This document shows positions 46,355 to 56,306 of a DNA stretch of 64,000 bases, one piece after another. The notes beneath the pieces were generated by a model. It had not been told where the DNA came from, did no database searches, and worked only from the letters and a program-made list of their open reading frames with translations. The DNA lies in assembly GCF_019100565.1 (NCBI RefSeq), contig NZ_JAHRID010000005.1:277272-341271 (forward strand), written 5' to 3'. The translations under genes were made by a program, and so were the position numbers. The stretch comes from Arsukibacterium indicum (GTDB lineage: Bacteria; Pseudomonadota; Gammaproteobacteria; Enterobacterales; Alteromonadaceae). The first letter of the stretch is position 1. Each line of letters starts with the position of its first letter.

Positions 46355-47821
46355 TTAATTTTGGTTTATCAGCGCTTTATTCCACAAATTCTGATTTTTG
46401 GTATAAGAAAAGTACTCTTCCGGATGCCAGCATTTGGGTAGCAGCGCCATACTTTTGCGCTCTTCAAAGTTCGACACCAGTTTACTTAAAATCTCCAGTA
46501 ACCTTTCTTCACTGATCCGTTCTAATTTTTTGCGGGCTTGCGGGTAATATAAATTATTGTCAACGCTGACAACACAGCCCTGAGCAGACACATTATACGT
46601 CAGGTTACGGGTTACCATCCGGCAAACAGGCGTTCGTGGATTGTCCGGGTACAAGCTGGTGACAATCGCATATTCATAGCGATCTAAATCCTGTCGATCA
46701 GAATCTTTCGGAATATAGGTTACGCCAAATCCCTGCGGGAAAACCCCGGTAATAGCAAGCAGGCCGGCGACAGCTACCGGGCTGTAGACGCCTTTCTCCA
46801 CCCCTTTCTCCAGCACCAGGCTGACTTTTGGCAAACTTTCATAGCTGTAGTTTGCTTTGGTCGATAACACTACCGAAGTGTAAATCTGAGGTATTTTTAA
46901 TAAGTTGCCGACGCCGTGCTCCGGCTTAACCGCATTTTTCAGCAGAAAGATAGCAAAAGCCTGCTTTTCCCGTTCATTTTGCAGGTACCAGTCACGTTGC
47001 TCTCTGGAGTTGCCCTGATAGCTGCCTATACCAATCGCCTGCACTACGAAATTCAGGCTTTCCCGGTAGCTTATTTTCAGAAGCTCAGTTCTTTCATCGT
47101 TTTCAAGCACCCTGAACTGATCCAGATCACCGTCTGCTCCCTTCAGAATGCGTTGAGCGTCGGGATGACAGGTACCGATATCCTGCAGTAGTGCCGCCAT
47201 CAGCAGCGGGATCTGGACATCATCCCGAAAAGGCTGATAGTCATCTTCCGGCGCCGTGTCAGCGCTTGCCTGATACCGTTTCAGAATGTATGGGTGGCTG
47301 ATGTTACCGTCCAGCAGCAGCCGATCCAGCAGGCGTAAACTGAGTAACCCTTTATAAAGATGTTTGGTTTTCTGATTTGACGATGCCACGTTTTTGCCCA
47401 CAGTTGGCGACATCAACTGAATGGTACCCAGCATTTTTGCAGTCTGCAGATTTGTTTCTTCAAAGCTGTTACTTTCTGACAATGCCAGAATATCAGAACA
47501 TAGCTGGCGCATGGTTTCATAGCGGCCAGACTGCTCCTGTTGCTGCTGCAGGTTAAAACTGTCCTGCTCACTCTGTGCCTGCTGCAGATTCCGCTCTATC
47601 AGCGCCTGATCACCTTTGCTGGCCTGGGCCTGGCGGTGTTTGAACAGAAATACCTGCTGCTCTTTTTCTGCTCGTTGCTGCTCGCGCTCAGCGGATTGAC
47701 CAAACCACAACGCCGCTTGCTCAAACAAAGAATCAGCAACAACAGTTTCATCATAAATACGATTTAACAGGGCTTTGACCGCTTTAGTGAAATTGGATTT
47801 ACCTACATTTCCAATTGACAT
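46355..47821 (-). CDS. Uncharacterised protein resembling a degenerate HD-GYP domain with N-terminal coiled coil
   Basis: I cannot name a family for this 488-residue cytosolic protein. Residues about 45-110 are Gln/Glu-rich coiled coil. Residues 205-227 (LLMAALLQDIGTCHPDAQRIL) resemble the HD motif region of HD-GYP phosphodiesterases, in which LLHDIGK is followed by a Pro and an IL, but the metal-binding His is replaced by Gln and the Lys by Thr. Further on, IPQIYTSVV (310-318) sits where ADVYDALT occurs, and YSPVAVAGLLAITGVFPQG (346-364) matches the closing helix and P-x-G loop. A catalytically dead c-di-GMP-type or other binding domain is possible. It is transcribed alone, convergent with the MFS gene. 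Confidence 0.6.
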   Translation of the reverse strand: MSIGNVGKSNFTKAVKALLNRIYDETVVADSLFEQAALWFGQSAEREQQRAEKEQQVFLFKHRQAQASKGDQALIERNLQQAQSEQDSFNLQQQQEQSGRYETMRQLCSDILALSESNSFEETNLQTAKMLGTIQLMSPTVGKNVASSNQKTKHLYKGLLSLRLLDRLLLDGNISHPYILKRYQASADTAPEDDYQPFRDDVQIPLLMAALLQDIGTCHPDAQRILKGADGDLDQFRVLENDERTELLKISYRESLNFVVQAIGIGSYQGNSREQRDWYLQNEREKQAFAIFLLKNAVKPEHGVGNLLKIPQIYTSVVLSTKANYSYESLPKVSLVLEKGVEKGVYSPVAVAGLLAITGVFPQGFGVTYIPKDSDRQDLDRYEYAIVTSLYPDNPRTPVCRMVTRNLTYNVSAQGCVVSVDNNLYYPQARKKLERISEERLLEILSKLVSNFEERKSMALLPKCWHPEEYFSYTKNQNLWNKALINQN

Positions 47822-47875
47822 TATTCGTATTTATCCTTGTTCAGCTTTGCTACACACAATATTAACGATCAACCG

Positions 47876-48874
47876 TCAGAACTCCAGCACTAATTTACCG
47901 ACATTATTGTTGCTTAACAAAACATTATGAGCCTGCTGGGCATTTTTCCAGTCAACACTCTGATCAAGTATTGGTGCAAATATACCGTTATTCATCTGCT
48001 CTGCAAAGGTGGCAACAAAGCCTGCTGTCAGTTGCGCTTTGTAGCTGTTCGTTCTGTTACGTAAGGTGCTGCAGACTATCCTGCCACGCTTTTTAAATAA
48101 GGGCGCTAAATCCAGTTGCTCAATTATCCGGCCTCCCATCAGCGCATAAATGATAATCAAGCCGTCTTCTGCCAACACCCGAACATTATGCTGCAGGTAT
48201 TCACCGGCTACAGGGTCAAGAATTAAATCAACGCCTGTCGGCCAGTGTGTAGTAAGCTCGTCAGCAAACAGACTGTTGCGATAATTTACCGCCAGCTCAG
48301 CACTAAGTTTGCGACAGGCTTCAGCTTTATCTGAGCGGCCAACAGTCACGGCAACTCTGGCGCCGGCGAGCGTGGCAAGTTGCAGGGCGCTGGTTCCTAT
48401 GCCGCTGGCTCCGGCGTGCAATAACAACCGCTGACCTGACTTCAGGCCGCCTATCACAAACAATAACTGATAAGCGGTTAAAAACGCTTCAGCAGCTGCT
48501 CCGGCTTGCAGCCAGCTCCAGCGCTTGGGTTTGGCAATTGCATGGCCACTTTGTAGCAGCGCATATTCAGCGTAACCGCCGCCGGCAACGATGCCAAAGA
48601 CATCTTTACCGAGCCAGTGCTCATCGGCCTTGCTTGCTACCTTAACCACGGTGCCAGCTACTTCGAGGCCCAGAATATCACTTTCACCAGGCGGCGGCGG
48701 GTAGAGGCCCTGGCGTTGCATTAAATCTGCCCGGTTTACCCCGGCGGCTTTTACTTTCAGCAGCAACTGCCCCTGCTGTGGCTGTGGCACTGGCCGTTTT
48801 TCAATATGCAACGCGCTGTTTTTTCCAGGTTGCAGTACATTTACAACCTGCATTTGCAGCGGAATGTTTGTCAT
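47876..48874 (-). CDS. NAD(P)H quinone oxidoreductase, PIG3/zinc-free MDR family
   Basis: I start at the ATG at 48874 (332 residues) because AGGG lies five bases upstream; a GTG two codons earlier overlaps that site. The N-terminal GroES-like domain has GVNRADLMQRQGLYPPPPG, specific to the PIG3 branch, and the nucleotide-binding domain has HAGASGIGTSALQL. No structural zinc cysteines are present. These enzymes reduce quinones with NADPH and are linked to oxidative stress. It is divergent from rlmI. Confidence 0.9.
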   Translation of the reverse strand: MTNIPLQMQVVNVLQPGKNSALHIEKRPVPQPQQGQLLLKVKAAGVNRADLMQRQGLYPPPPGESDILGLEVAGTVVKVASKADEHWLGKDVFGIVAGGGYAEYALLQSGHAIAKPKRWSWLQAGAAAEAFLTAYQLLFVIGGLKSGQRLLLHAGASGIGTSALQLATLAGARVAVTVGRSDKAEACRKLSAELAVNYRNSLFADELTTHWPTGVDLILDPVAGEYLQHNVRVLAEDGLIIIYALMGGRIIEQLDLAPLFKKRGRIVCSTLRNRTNSYKAQLTAGFVATFAEQMNNGIFAPILDQSVDWKNAQQAHNVLLSNNNVGKLVLEF

Positions 48875-48972
48875 TTTCACCCTAAATGTTTCAAACTGGC
48901 AGGTTTTGCTTTTGCTTTGCTGTCAGCTTCTCTAAAATGCGGCTTTTAGTCTAGCACAGTGTAACCAAGCGT

Positions 48973-50178
48973 ATGAGCAAGCAAACTACAAGCCCTGCCA
49001 TTATTCTTGCCCCCGGTCGGGAAAAAGCATTAAAGCGGCAGCATCCGTGGATTTTTTCAAACGCGATAAGTCAGGTGATCAACACCCCCAACAGCGGAGA
49101 TATCGTTGAGGTTCTGAGCAGCAAAGGTGAATGGCTGGCGACCGCTGCCTACTCGCCCCGCTCGCAAATCAGAGCACGGGTATGGAGTTTTGTTCAGAAC
49201 GAGACTATTGACGAAAACTTCTTTTATTGCCGCTTAGCAGAAGCCTGGCAGCTAAGACAAAGCCTGTTTGATCTGCAAACCACTAATGCCGTAAGGCTGA
49301 TTGCCGGCGAGTCTGATGGATTGCCAGGCATTACTATCGATAAATATGCAGATGTACTGGTGTGTCAGCTATTATCCGCCGGTGCGGAATCCAGCCGTAA
49401 ATTATTGCTAAGCGCTTTAATTAAATTGTTTCCGAAGCACAGCATATTTGAGCGCTCTGATGTTGATGTCCGCAAAAAAGAGGGGCTGCAACCTGCTACG
49501 GGTTGGTTGCATCTGCCGCGTGATTCAGCTGAAGTGGTTATTCAGGAACACGGCATGGCGTTACTGGTAGATATAATAAATGGCCATAAAACCGGTTTTT
49601 ATCTGGATCAGCGGGCCAGTCGTCAGGCGGTTAAGCGTTATGCTCTTTCCAGAACGGTACTAAATTGCTTTAGTTACACCGGAACTTTTGCAGTGGCGGC
49701 ACTACAAGGTGGCGCCAACCATGTTACCAACGTCGATCTATCAGAGTTAGCACTGACAACAGCAGAACGAAATGCCAATTTAAATAAACTGGACTTAAGC
49801 GCTTTGACTCAGCAAAAGGCAGATGTATTTAAATTACTGCGCCAATATCGGGAACAGGGCAGACAATTTGATATGGTTATCCTGGATCCACCAAAGTTTG
49901 CCGACAATAAATCGCAGCTGGCCGGTGCTTGTCGCGGTTATAAAGATATTAATATGGTGGCGATGCAATTAGTGAAACCAGGTGGTTTGTTATTCACTTT
50001 TTCATGTTCAGGCCTGATGGAAGACAGCTTATTTCAGAAAATAGTGGCAGACGCTGCGCTGGATGCGAAACGTCAATGCCTGTTTTTAGAGCGTTTAACC
50101 CAGGACAGCGATCATCCGGTATTAAGCACCTTTCCTGAAGGCCATTATCTGAAAGGCCTGATCTGTAAAATTGCATAA
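48973..50178 (+). CDS. rlmI: 23S rRNA m5C1962 methyltransferase RlmI
   Basis: The 401-residue protein matches RlmI (396 in E. coli): an N-terminal PUA domain (GREKALKRQHPWIFSNAI), a central RlmI-specific domain (GESDGLPGITIDKY), and a Rossmann methyltransferase with motif I LNCFSYTGTFAVAAL, motif IV LDPPKF and the catalytic Cys in TFSCSG. It methylates C1962 of 23S rRNA. It is monocistronic and ends at a bidirectional terminator. Confidence 0.95.
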   Translation: MSKQTTSPAIILAPGREKALKRQHPWIFSNAISQVINTPNSGDIVEVLSSKGEWLATAAYSPRSQIRARVWSFVQNETIDENFFYCRLAEAWQLRQSLFDLQTTNAVRLIAGESDGLPGITIDKYADVLVCQLLSAGAESSRKLLLSALIKLFPKHSIFERSDVDVRKKEGLQPATGWLHLPRDSAEVVIQEHGMALLVDIINGHKTGFYLDQRASRQAVKRYALSRTVLNCFSYTGTFAVAALQGGANHVTNVDLSELALTTAERNANLNKLDLSALTQQKADVFKLLRQYREQGRQFDMVILDPPKFADNKSQLAGACRGYKDINMVAMQLVKPGGLLFTFSCSGLMEDSLFQKIVADAALDAKRQCLFLERLTQDSDHPVLSTFPEGHYLKGLICKIA

Positions 50179-50196
50179 CACTAACCGGCAGTGTTG

Positions 50197-50226
50197 CTAA
50201 CCCGCTGTTAAAAGCGGGTTAGTTTA
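50197..50226. terminator. Bidirectional terminator between rlmI and the PilZ gene
   Basis: CTAACCCGCT pairs with AGCGGGTTAG around GTTAAA, followed by TTTAATT. The right arm includes the PilZ gene stop. Confidence 0.82.
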
Positions 50227-50518
50227 ATTCCATAAAAGCCAGACCAACCTGATAACCATCTTCACTTTCCTGAGCACACCGAACTACCTTAGCTGTAGCG
50301 TCAAGTGGCGGAATACTCGCATTATTAGATTCCAGTCTTACTTTAATTAACGTGCCCATCTCCAGTGGCTCATCAATATCTACCGACATACCAGACGCAC
50401 TTAAATCGCGGCAAATACCGTCTATCATCCGGCCTGCTTCAGGATCATTAAGCTGTAACTGTACATCTGCATTAACCATCATTCTGAAATAATGCCGTCC
50501 ATCGCCTTTTGTTAACAT
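50219..50518 (-). CDS. PilZ domain protein
   Basis: From the ATG at 50518, with AGGGGA about five bases upstream, the product has 99 residues, a lone PilZ domain. The second c-di-GMP motif is clear (DLSASGM, the D/NxSxxG type). The first motif RxxxR appears as a single relevant Arg (GRHYFRMM gives R-H-Y-F-R), so both arginines are present. It probably binds c-di-GMP and signals to a motility or surface target. The codon before the ATG is GTG and could be an alternative start. Confidence 0.85.
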   Translation of the reverse strand: MLTKGDGRHYFRMMVNADVQLQLNDPEAGRMIDGICRDLSASGMSVDIDEPLEMGTLIKVRLESNNASIPPLDATAKVVRCAQESEDGYQVGLAFMELN

Positions 50519-50649
50519 CACTTTCCCCTGTCAATACAACAACACTATTTATAGAACTTTCCTGACGGTGTGTAAAGTGCCAATAGACAGCCCTCAACAT
50601 TGCAGGTTTAATATGCTAGCCAGGCTGTTGAATACCTTTTTAAACTGAC

Positions 50650-53600
50650 CTAGCTTTTTAAATCAGCAACAGCGTGCAAAATACGTTTAACTGAAACCGG
50701 ATAAGGCGTACCCAATTGCTGCGCATGCAATGATACTTTTAGCTCCTGTAACATCCAGTAAATGTTTTGCACAGGCTCAGGTAGCAACGGTGCACCAGCA
50801 TATTTACCCAGTAAATTAGTGTAGGCATCTGCTGCTTTCTGATACTCATGCATTAACAGCCGGTCGCGCTGCGGGTCAACCGGCAACTTTTCAAGGCGTT
50901 TTAACATTGCCTGCAAATAGCGCAGGATGTCAGGTAACCGGGCCGCACCGTGCCGGCTGACAAAGCCTTTAAATACTAATTCATTGAGCTGCTGTTTAAT
51001 ATCGCCCTGTGATTGAATATGCGCCAGGTCTACCTTGCCTTTTAATCGTTTTTGAATGTCGTGACCTAAAGTTAGAATTTGTTCAACCTGGAGCGCTATT
51101 GCCACAACCGTCTCACCCAGACCGGCTCTTACTTTATCCCGTAATACACTGAATTGCTGGCTGGTTGTGGGCAGTTCGCTGCTAGCAATTAACGAATCTA
51201 CGCCCGCGGCGATACAATCATCTATCAGCTCCAGCACCCGACCGAATGGATTAAAGTACAAACCTAACTTTGCTTTATTCGGTAACGACTCCTGCAGATA
51301 CTTTACCGGTGATGGCACATTCAACAGCAATAAACGTCTTAATCCCAGTAATGTCATTTGTCGCGCTTGTTCAGGATTATCTAAAAGCTTTATGGCAACT
51401 GAGTTCCGTTCGTCAACCAGGGCCGGGAACGCTTTAATTTCATAACCTGCCTGAATTTTTACATATTCCAGCGGTAACTTGCCAAAACTCCAGTCGGTTA
51501 GCTCGGATTGCTCAATCCCTTGCTCGGCGACCTGGCTGAGGCTTTGTTGGACTTCGCCCTGCAAGCCTTGTTTTAACAAGGCCAGTGAACGGCTTTGTTG
51601 CAGCGTTTTGCCCCTATCATCAACCACTTTAAAATTCATGGTTAAATGGGCAGGTAAGCTGGTTAAATCCCAGGCATCCTCCGGGATCGTTACGCCTGAC
51701 ATTCGCTTTAAACGCTGGCTGACCACTTCAAGTAAATGGCCCTGCTCCGGCGCAATAACCTGCAACAGCGCATCAGCATAATTGGGTGCCGGCACAAAGT
51801 TACGCCGGTATTGCTTAGGCAGGGATTTTATTAACGCAACCATTAACTCATGCCGTAACGCCGGTATTAACCAGTCAAAACCGTTGTCTTCAATTTGGTT
51901 AAGTAGCGCCAGCGGTATAATGACACTAACACCATCATCCTGCTCACCCGGGGCAAAGTGATATTCCAGAGCCAGAGTGACATTGCCCTGACGCCAGCTT
52001 TCCGGAAACTTATCAGCGGTAATATCACTGGCATCACGGTTTAGCAGGCTATCCGGGTCAAAATTTAAAAAGTCAGGCTGACTGGCGCGCTGCTTTTTCC
52101 ACCATTTAGTAAAATCTATCCGGTTATTGGCCCATACCGGCACTTTTTCAGCATAAAACGCTGCAAGTGTCTCTTCATCAACCAGAATGTCGCGCCGGCG
52201 CGACTTCTCCTCCAGCGCCGTCACGCCGTCAATCAGCCGCTGGTTATGGCTTAAGAAAGCTTCGTTGCTACCCAACTCCTGGTTAACCAGGGCTTCACGG
52301 ATAAAAATCTGATGGCTAACGTGCTCATCAATTTTACTGTATAACACCGGACGTTTTGGCACGATCACCAGCCCATACAACGACACTTGCTCATAGGCCA
52401 CTACCGCACCACGTTTTTTTTGCCAGTGCGGCTCGCTGTAACTACGGGTGACTAAATGGGCTGCCAGCGGCTCAATCCATTCCGGTTCGATCTTAGCCAG
52501 GCTGCGCGCATACAGTTTACTGGTCTCAACCCACTCCGCCGCAACAACCCACTTCGGTTTGCGTTTAAACAAATTGCTGCCAGGGAAGGCGTAGAAGCGG
52601 GTCTGGCGGGGCCCCAGATAGTCGGCCTCGGTATCTTTAAAGCCTACCTGGCCCAACAAACCGGTTAGCAGGGCGCTGTGCAGCGACTGATAGCCGGCGC
52701 TACCTGTATTAAAACTCATCCCCTGCTCTTTTGCTAACTGGCTAAGCTGGCCCACTAAGTCCTGCCATTCCCTTACCCGCAGATAGTTTAAAAACTCCTG
52801 CCGGCACAGGCGGCGAAACTGATTGTTGCTTAATTCCTGCTGTTGTTGCTGTAAGTAATCCCACAGTTTCAGCCAGCTGCTAAAGTCTGAGTCGGGGTCA
52901 GCAAAGCGGCCATGACTCTCATCTGCTTTTTGCTGTTTATCAAGTGGTCGTTCCCGCGGGTCCTGAATTGATAACGCAGCCACCACCACCAGTACTTCGT
53001 TTAAGGCACCATTACTGCTGGCACTAACAACCATTCGGGCCAGTCGCGGATCTATTGGTAAACGGGCAAGTTGCTTACCTAAAGCCGTTAAACTTAATTT
53101 TTGCCGGCCCCGCTGTGGCTCTATGGCGCCGAGTTCTTCCAGCAGTTTTATACCATCGTTGACAAAACGGTTGTCTGGCCGCTGTAAAAAAGGAAACGCA
53201 TCAATATCACCCAGACCCAATGCCAGCATCTGCATAATAACCGACGCTAAATTGGTGCGCAGTATTTCCGGATCAGTAAACTCTGGCCGGCCGTTAAAAT
53301 CCTCTTCGCTATAAAGCCGGATACAAATACCGGCTGCAACCCGGCCACAACGGCCTTTTCGCTGATTGGCACTGGCCTGACTGATTGCTTCTATCGGCAG
53401 TTGCTGCACTTTCGAACGATAACTGTAACGGGACAAACGGGCGGTACCAGGATCGATAACATAGCGAATACCAGGCACTGTCAATGAGGTTTCTGCGACG
53501 TTTGTTGCCAGCACAATTCTTCTGCCGGCATGGCTTTGAAAAATCCGGTTTTGCTCAGCAGCACTTAATCTGGCATAGAGCGGCAGTACTTCGGTATGCG

Positions 53601-54543
53601 GCAATTTAAGCTTTTCCAGGGCGTCGGCAGTATCTCTTATTTCCCGCTCACCATTTAAAAATATAAGAATGTCGCCGCGCGGTTCCCGGTATAGTTCTTC
53701 TACCGCATCAAAAATACCCTGTAATTGGTCGGTATCTTTATCATCCTGTTCAGTGTAAGGACGGTAGCGGGTTTCAACCGGATAGGTGCGGCCTGATACT
53801 TCAATTACCGGTGCATCAAAAAAATGGCGGGAAAAACGCTGTGGATCAATCGTTGCTGAGGTAATAATCAGTTTTAAGTCTGGTCGTTTCGGTAGCAACT
53901 GCTTTAAATAACCCAACAGAAAATCGATATTCAGACTGCGCTCGTGGGCTTCGTCAATAATGATAGTGTCATACTGATTTAGAAACCGATCCTGCTGCAT
54001 TTCTGCCAGCAACACCCCGTCGGTCATCAGCTTTACCAGCGTCTGGCCGGTAGTATGATCACCAAAGCGGATTTTATAGCCAACCTGTTGCCCGGGCTGA
54101 CAACCTAACTCTTCAGCTATCCGATCGGCCACACTACGCGCCGCAAGACGTCGTGGTTGAGTGTGACCGATAGTCCCGGCAACCCCGCGTCCCAGCTCCA
54201 GGCATATTTTCGGAATTTGGGTGGTTTTACCTGAGCCCGTTTCACCGGCAATGATCACAACCTGATTCGCGGCAATGGCGGCCTTAATATCATCCTTTTT
54301 TGCAGCAACAGGTAATTCCATCGGATAACTGATGGCGGGCACAGCAGCCTGACGTGCAGCTCGCTGCGCAACTGAACGCGAGATATCCGCGGCAATTTTC
54401 TGTAACTGTGGCAACTGAGCCGCTTGATCGGTAATTTTTCGACACTGATTTAAACGGCGGCGCAGCCGGAACTGATCCTGTAACAGACAATCAGTGACTT
54501 TGGAATATAAAGATGCAGCACTTACTACTGGCTCAACAGACAA
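50650..54543 (-). CDS. hrpA: ATP-dependent RNA helicase HrpA
   Basis: The 1297-residue protein is close to E. coli HrpA (1300). Walker A is GETGSGKT at residues 100-107, the DEAH box is at 197-200, and helicase motif VI appears as QRKGRCGR; a helicase-associated domain, OB fold and the long DUF3418 C-terminal region follow. HrpA is a DEAH/RHA helicase that acts on mRNA and has been linked to fimbrial mRNA processing and, recently, to rescue of stalled ribosomes. The start is TTG, with GAGG eight bases upstream and no nearby in-frame ATG. Confidence 0.95.
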   Translation of the reverse strand: MSVEPVVSAASLYSKVTDCLLQDQFRLRRRLNQCRKITDQAAQLPQLQKIAADISRSVAQRAARQAAVPAISYPMELPVAAKKDDIKAAIAANQVVIIAGETGSGKTTQIPKICLELGRGVAGTIGHTQPRRLAARSVADRIAEELGCQPGQQVGYKIRFGDHTTGQTLVKLMTDGVLLAEMQQDRFLNQYDTIIIDEAHERSLNIDFLLGYLKQLLPKRPDLKLIITSATIDPQRFSRHFFDAPVIEVSGRTYPVETRYRPYTEQDDKDTDQLQGIFDAVEELYREPRGDILIFLNGEREIRDTADALEKLKLPHTEVLPLYARLSAAEQNRIFQSHAGRRIVLATNVAETSLTVPGIRYVIDPGTARLSRYSYRSKVQQLPIEAISQASANQRKGRCGRVAAGICIRLYSEEDFNGRPEFTDPEILRTNLASVIMQMLALGLGDIDAFPFLQRPDNRFVNDGIKLLEELGAIEPQRGRQKLSLTALGKQLARLPIDPRLARMVVSASSNGALNEVLVVVAALSIQDPRERPLDKQQKADESHGRFADPDSDFSSWLKLWDYLQQQQQELSNNQFRRLCRQEFLNYLRVREWQDLVGQLSQLAKEQGMSFNTGSAGYQSLHSALLTGLLGQVGFKDTEADYLGPRQTRFYAFPGSNLFKRKPKWVVAAEWVETSKLYARSLAKIEPEWIEPLAAHLVTRSYSEPHWQKKRGAVVAYEQVSLYGLVIVPKRPVLYSKIDEHVSHQIFIREALVNQELGSNEAFLSHNQRLIDGVTALEEKSRRRDILVDEETLAAFYAEKVPVWANNRIDFTKWWKKQRASQPDFLNFDPDSLLNRDASDITADKFPESWRQGNVTLALEYHFAPGEQDDGVSVIIPLALLNQIEDNGFDWLIPALRHELMVALIKSLPKQYRRNFVPAPNYADALLQVIAPEQGHLLEVVSQRLKRMSGVTIPEDAWDLTSLPAHLTMNFKVVDDRGKTLQQSRSLALLKQGLQGEVQQSLSQVAEQGIEQSELTDWSFGKLPLEYVKIQAGYEIKAFPALVDERNSVAIKLLDNPEQARQMTLLGLRRLLLLNVPSPVKYLQESLPNKAKLGLYFNPFGRVLELIDDCIAAGVDSLIASSELPTTSQQFSVLRDKVRAGLGETVVAIALQVEQILTLGHDIQKRLKGKVDLAHIQSQGDIKQQLNELVFKGFVSRHGAARLPDILRYLQAMLKRLEKLPVDPQRDRLLMHEYQKAADAYTNLLGKYAGAPLLPEPVQNIYWMLQELKVSLHAQQLGTPYPVSVKRILHAVADLKS

Positions 54544-54605
54544 AATAACACCCTCAGCAATCAGAGGGCGTCATGCTACCAAGCTAGCAGGGTTGAGGTC
54601 TAGCG

Positions 54606-55025
54606 TTAAACAACACGCCGGTAGTGAGAATGCAGCTCTTTATCGATTGCGGCTAAAACATCAGAGCGGTTGATAATACCCAGCAAATAACCATCATCAT
54701 CGACAACGGGGTATAGCTTAGGTTTTAGTTTCAGCATCATCTGCGCTAAATCAATCACGCCATCGTAAGGTTTTACTGTTAATACTTCTGTATTCATCAC
54801 ATCAGCAACCCGGGCGGATTGCTGATCATGGTAAGTTGACATTAACATCCGCGCCAGACAATCCTGCTCCGACACAAAGCCAATGATCTTGTTAGCAATA
54901 TCAACCACAGGCCCGCCGGTCTGCTTCCCTTTAATTAAACGATCAACCGCCATCTCTACTGGCATATCGACGGTAAAAGTAACAGGATGACGATGCATAT
55001 AGTCAGCGACTTTCATCAAATCCAT
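54606..55025 (-). CDS. Two-CBS-domain protein
   Basis: The 139-residue cytosolic protein consists of two CBS repeats: VADYMHRHPVTFTVDMPV and VADVMNTEVLTVKPYDGV, each followed by a VxxxxxxGxxS/R strand (IIGFVSEQD, LLGIINRSD). CBS pairs bind adenosine nucleotides such as AMP or ATP and act as energy or redox sensors. The partner is unknown. GGAGG precedes the ATG by six bases. It lies upstream of hrpA on the same strand, 62 bases away, and could share its transcript. Confidence 0.88.
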   Translation of the reverse strand: MDLMKVADYMHRHPVTFTVDMPVEMAVDRLIKGKQTGGPVVDIANKIIGFVSEQDCLARMLMSTYHDQQSARVADVMNTEVLTVKPYDGVIDLAQMMLKLKPKLYPVVDDDGYLLGIINRSDVLAAIDKELHSHYRRVV

Positions 55026-55087
55026 CTATTCCCTCCAAACATCTAATCGCAACCAGTTTGCGCCTCTTCAGTTTAGTTCAGGCTGGT

Positions 55088-56101
55088 TTAATTGCCTGCT
55101 TTTTCAGTTTCAGTGGCGAAAATTTCAACTACGGTACCTGCGTAATTACGTTTTGCCCGATACATTCCCTGAGTATTAAAGGCCCAGCTAAGTTCACCTT
55201 TGTTATCAACAACAATAACACCGCCTGTGCCGCCAACCTGCAGCAGCTCAGTAATGACCTCATTGGCAGCTGTCGCTGCAGTTTTACCCTGGTATTTAAC
55301 CCTGGCGCAAATATCTGACGCCACGTTATAGCGAATAAAATACTCGCCATGGCCAGTACCTGACACCGCACAGCTGCTGTTATCGGCAAAGTTACCAGCA
55401 CCAATAACCGGCACATCGCCTACCCGGCCCCAACGTTTAGCGGTCATGCCGCCGGTGGATGTCGCCGCAGCCAGATTACCGGTGTTATCTATCGCTACTG
55501 CACCCACTGTTCCCATCTTCCAACCTGGATCAACTTCAACAGTTGCTTGTTGCGGTAGTTTTTGCCGGGCCTGCTTTGCCTTCTTCAGCGCTTCATAGCG
55601 AAATTCGGTATTAAAGTAACTGTTATCAACCAGTTCCAGTTGCTGCGCAGCGGCGAACTGCTCGGCGCCTATACCGGTTAACATAACGTGGTCTGACTTT
55701 TCCATCACCGCCCGGGCCAGCAGAATAGGATTTTTGACATTGGTAACACTGGCAACAGCTCCGGCGTTACGATCCTGACCGGTCATAATGGCGGCATCCA
55801 GTTCATGGTTTTCATCCCAGGTATATACCGCACCTTTACCAGCATTAAAAAGCGGCGAGTCTTCCAGTACAGTTACGGCCAACGTCACGGCATCCAGGCT
55901 GCTGCCACCGGCAGCCAGCAATTCATAGCCCTGATTTACTGCTTTAGTCAGGGTCGCCTCGTAATCCTGTCGCTGCTCTTCAGTCATTTTACTGCGATCA
56001 ATAGTGCCTGCGCCGCCATGGATCACAATGCCGACAGGTGCGCCTGCGGCCATAACTGAAGCAGACAGGCAAAACGGAATAGCCAGTAATAATTTTTTCA
56101 T
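55088..56101 (-). CDS. iaaA: Exported isoaspartyl peptidase/L-asparaginase (Ntn hydrolase)
   Basis: The 337-residue precursor has a signal peptide (LLLAIPFCLSASVMA) and a plant-type asparaginase domain. VIHGGAGTID opens it, the NAGKGAV motif follows, and autocleavage would occur before Thr198 in KMGTVGAVA, making that Thr the nucleophile; GTGHGEYF and GGTGGVIVVD complete the site. It hydrolyses beta-aspartyl dipeptides and, more weakly, asparagine. E. coli IaaA lacks a signal peptide, so this one is probably periplasmic. Gene is monocistronic. Confidence 0.9.
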   Translation of the reverse strand: MKKLLLAIPFCLSASVMAAGAPVGIVIHGGAGTIDRSKMTEEQRQDYEATLTKAVNQGYELLAAGGSSLDAVTLAVTVLEDSPLFNAGKGAVYTWDENHELDAAIMTGQDRNAGAVASVTNVKNPILLARAVMEKSDHVMLTGIGAEQFAAAQQLELVDNSYFNTEFRYEALKKAKQARQKLPQQATVEVDPGWKMGTVGAVAIDNTGNLAAATSTGGMTAKRWGRVGDVPVIGAGNFADNSSCAVSGTGHGEYFIRYNVASDICARVKYQGKTAATAANEVITELLQVGGTGGVIVVDNKGELSWAFNTQGMYRAKRNYAGTVVEIFATETEKAGN

Positions 56102-56306
56102 TGGTTGTCCTAATGGTTATTGTCTGTTCTTTGTACTGGAATTGTTTTCAAATCACAACTTGTTGTAAAACTTATTAGCCTGGCGGCTGACTCTGCCAGC
56201 TACGCCTGCTTAATTACAATGAAAAGTTACATCTAGCGTCAATACCAATGTTATGATTGTTGGCATTGGCTTATAACTGCAGCTGCATTAATCTCAGAAC
56301 TATATT

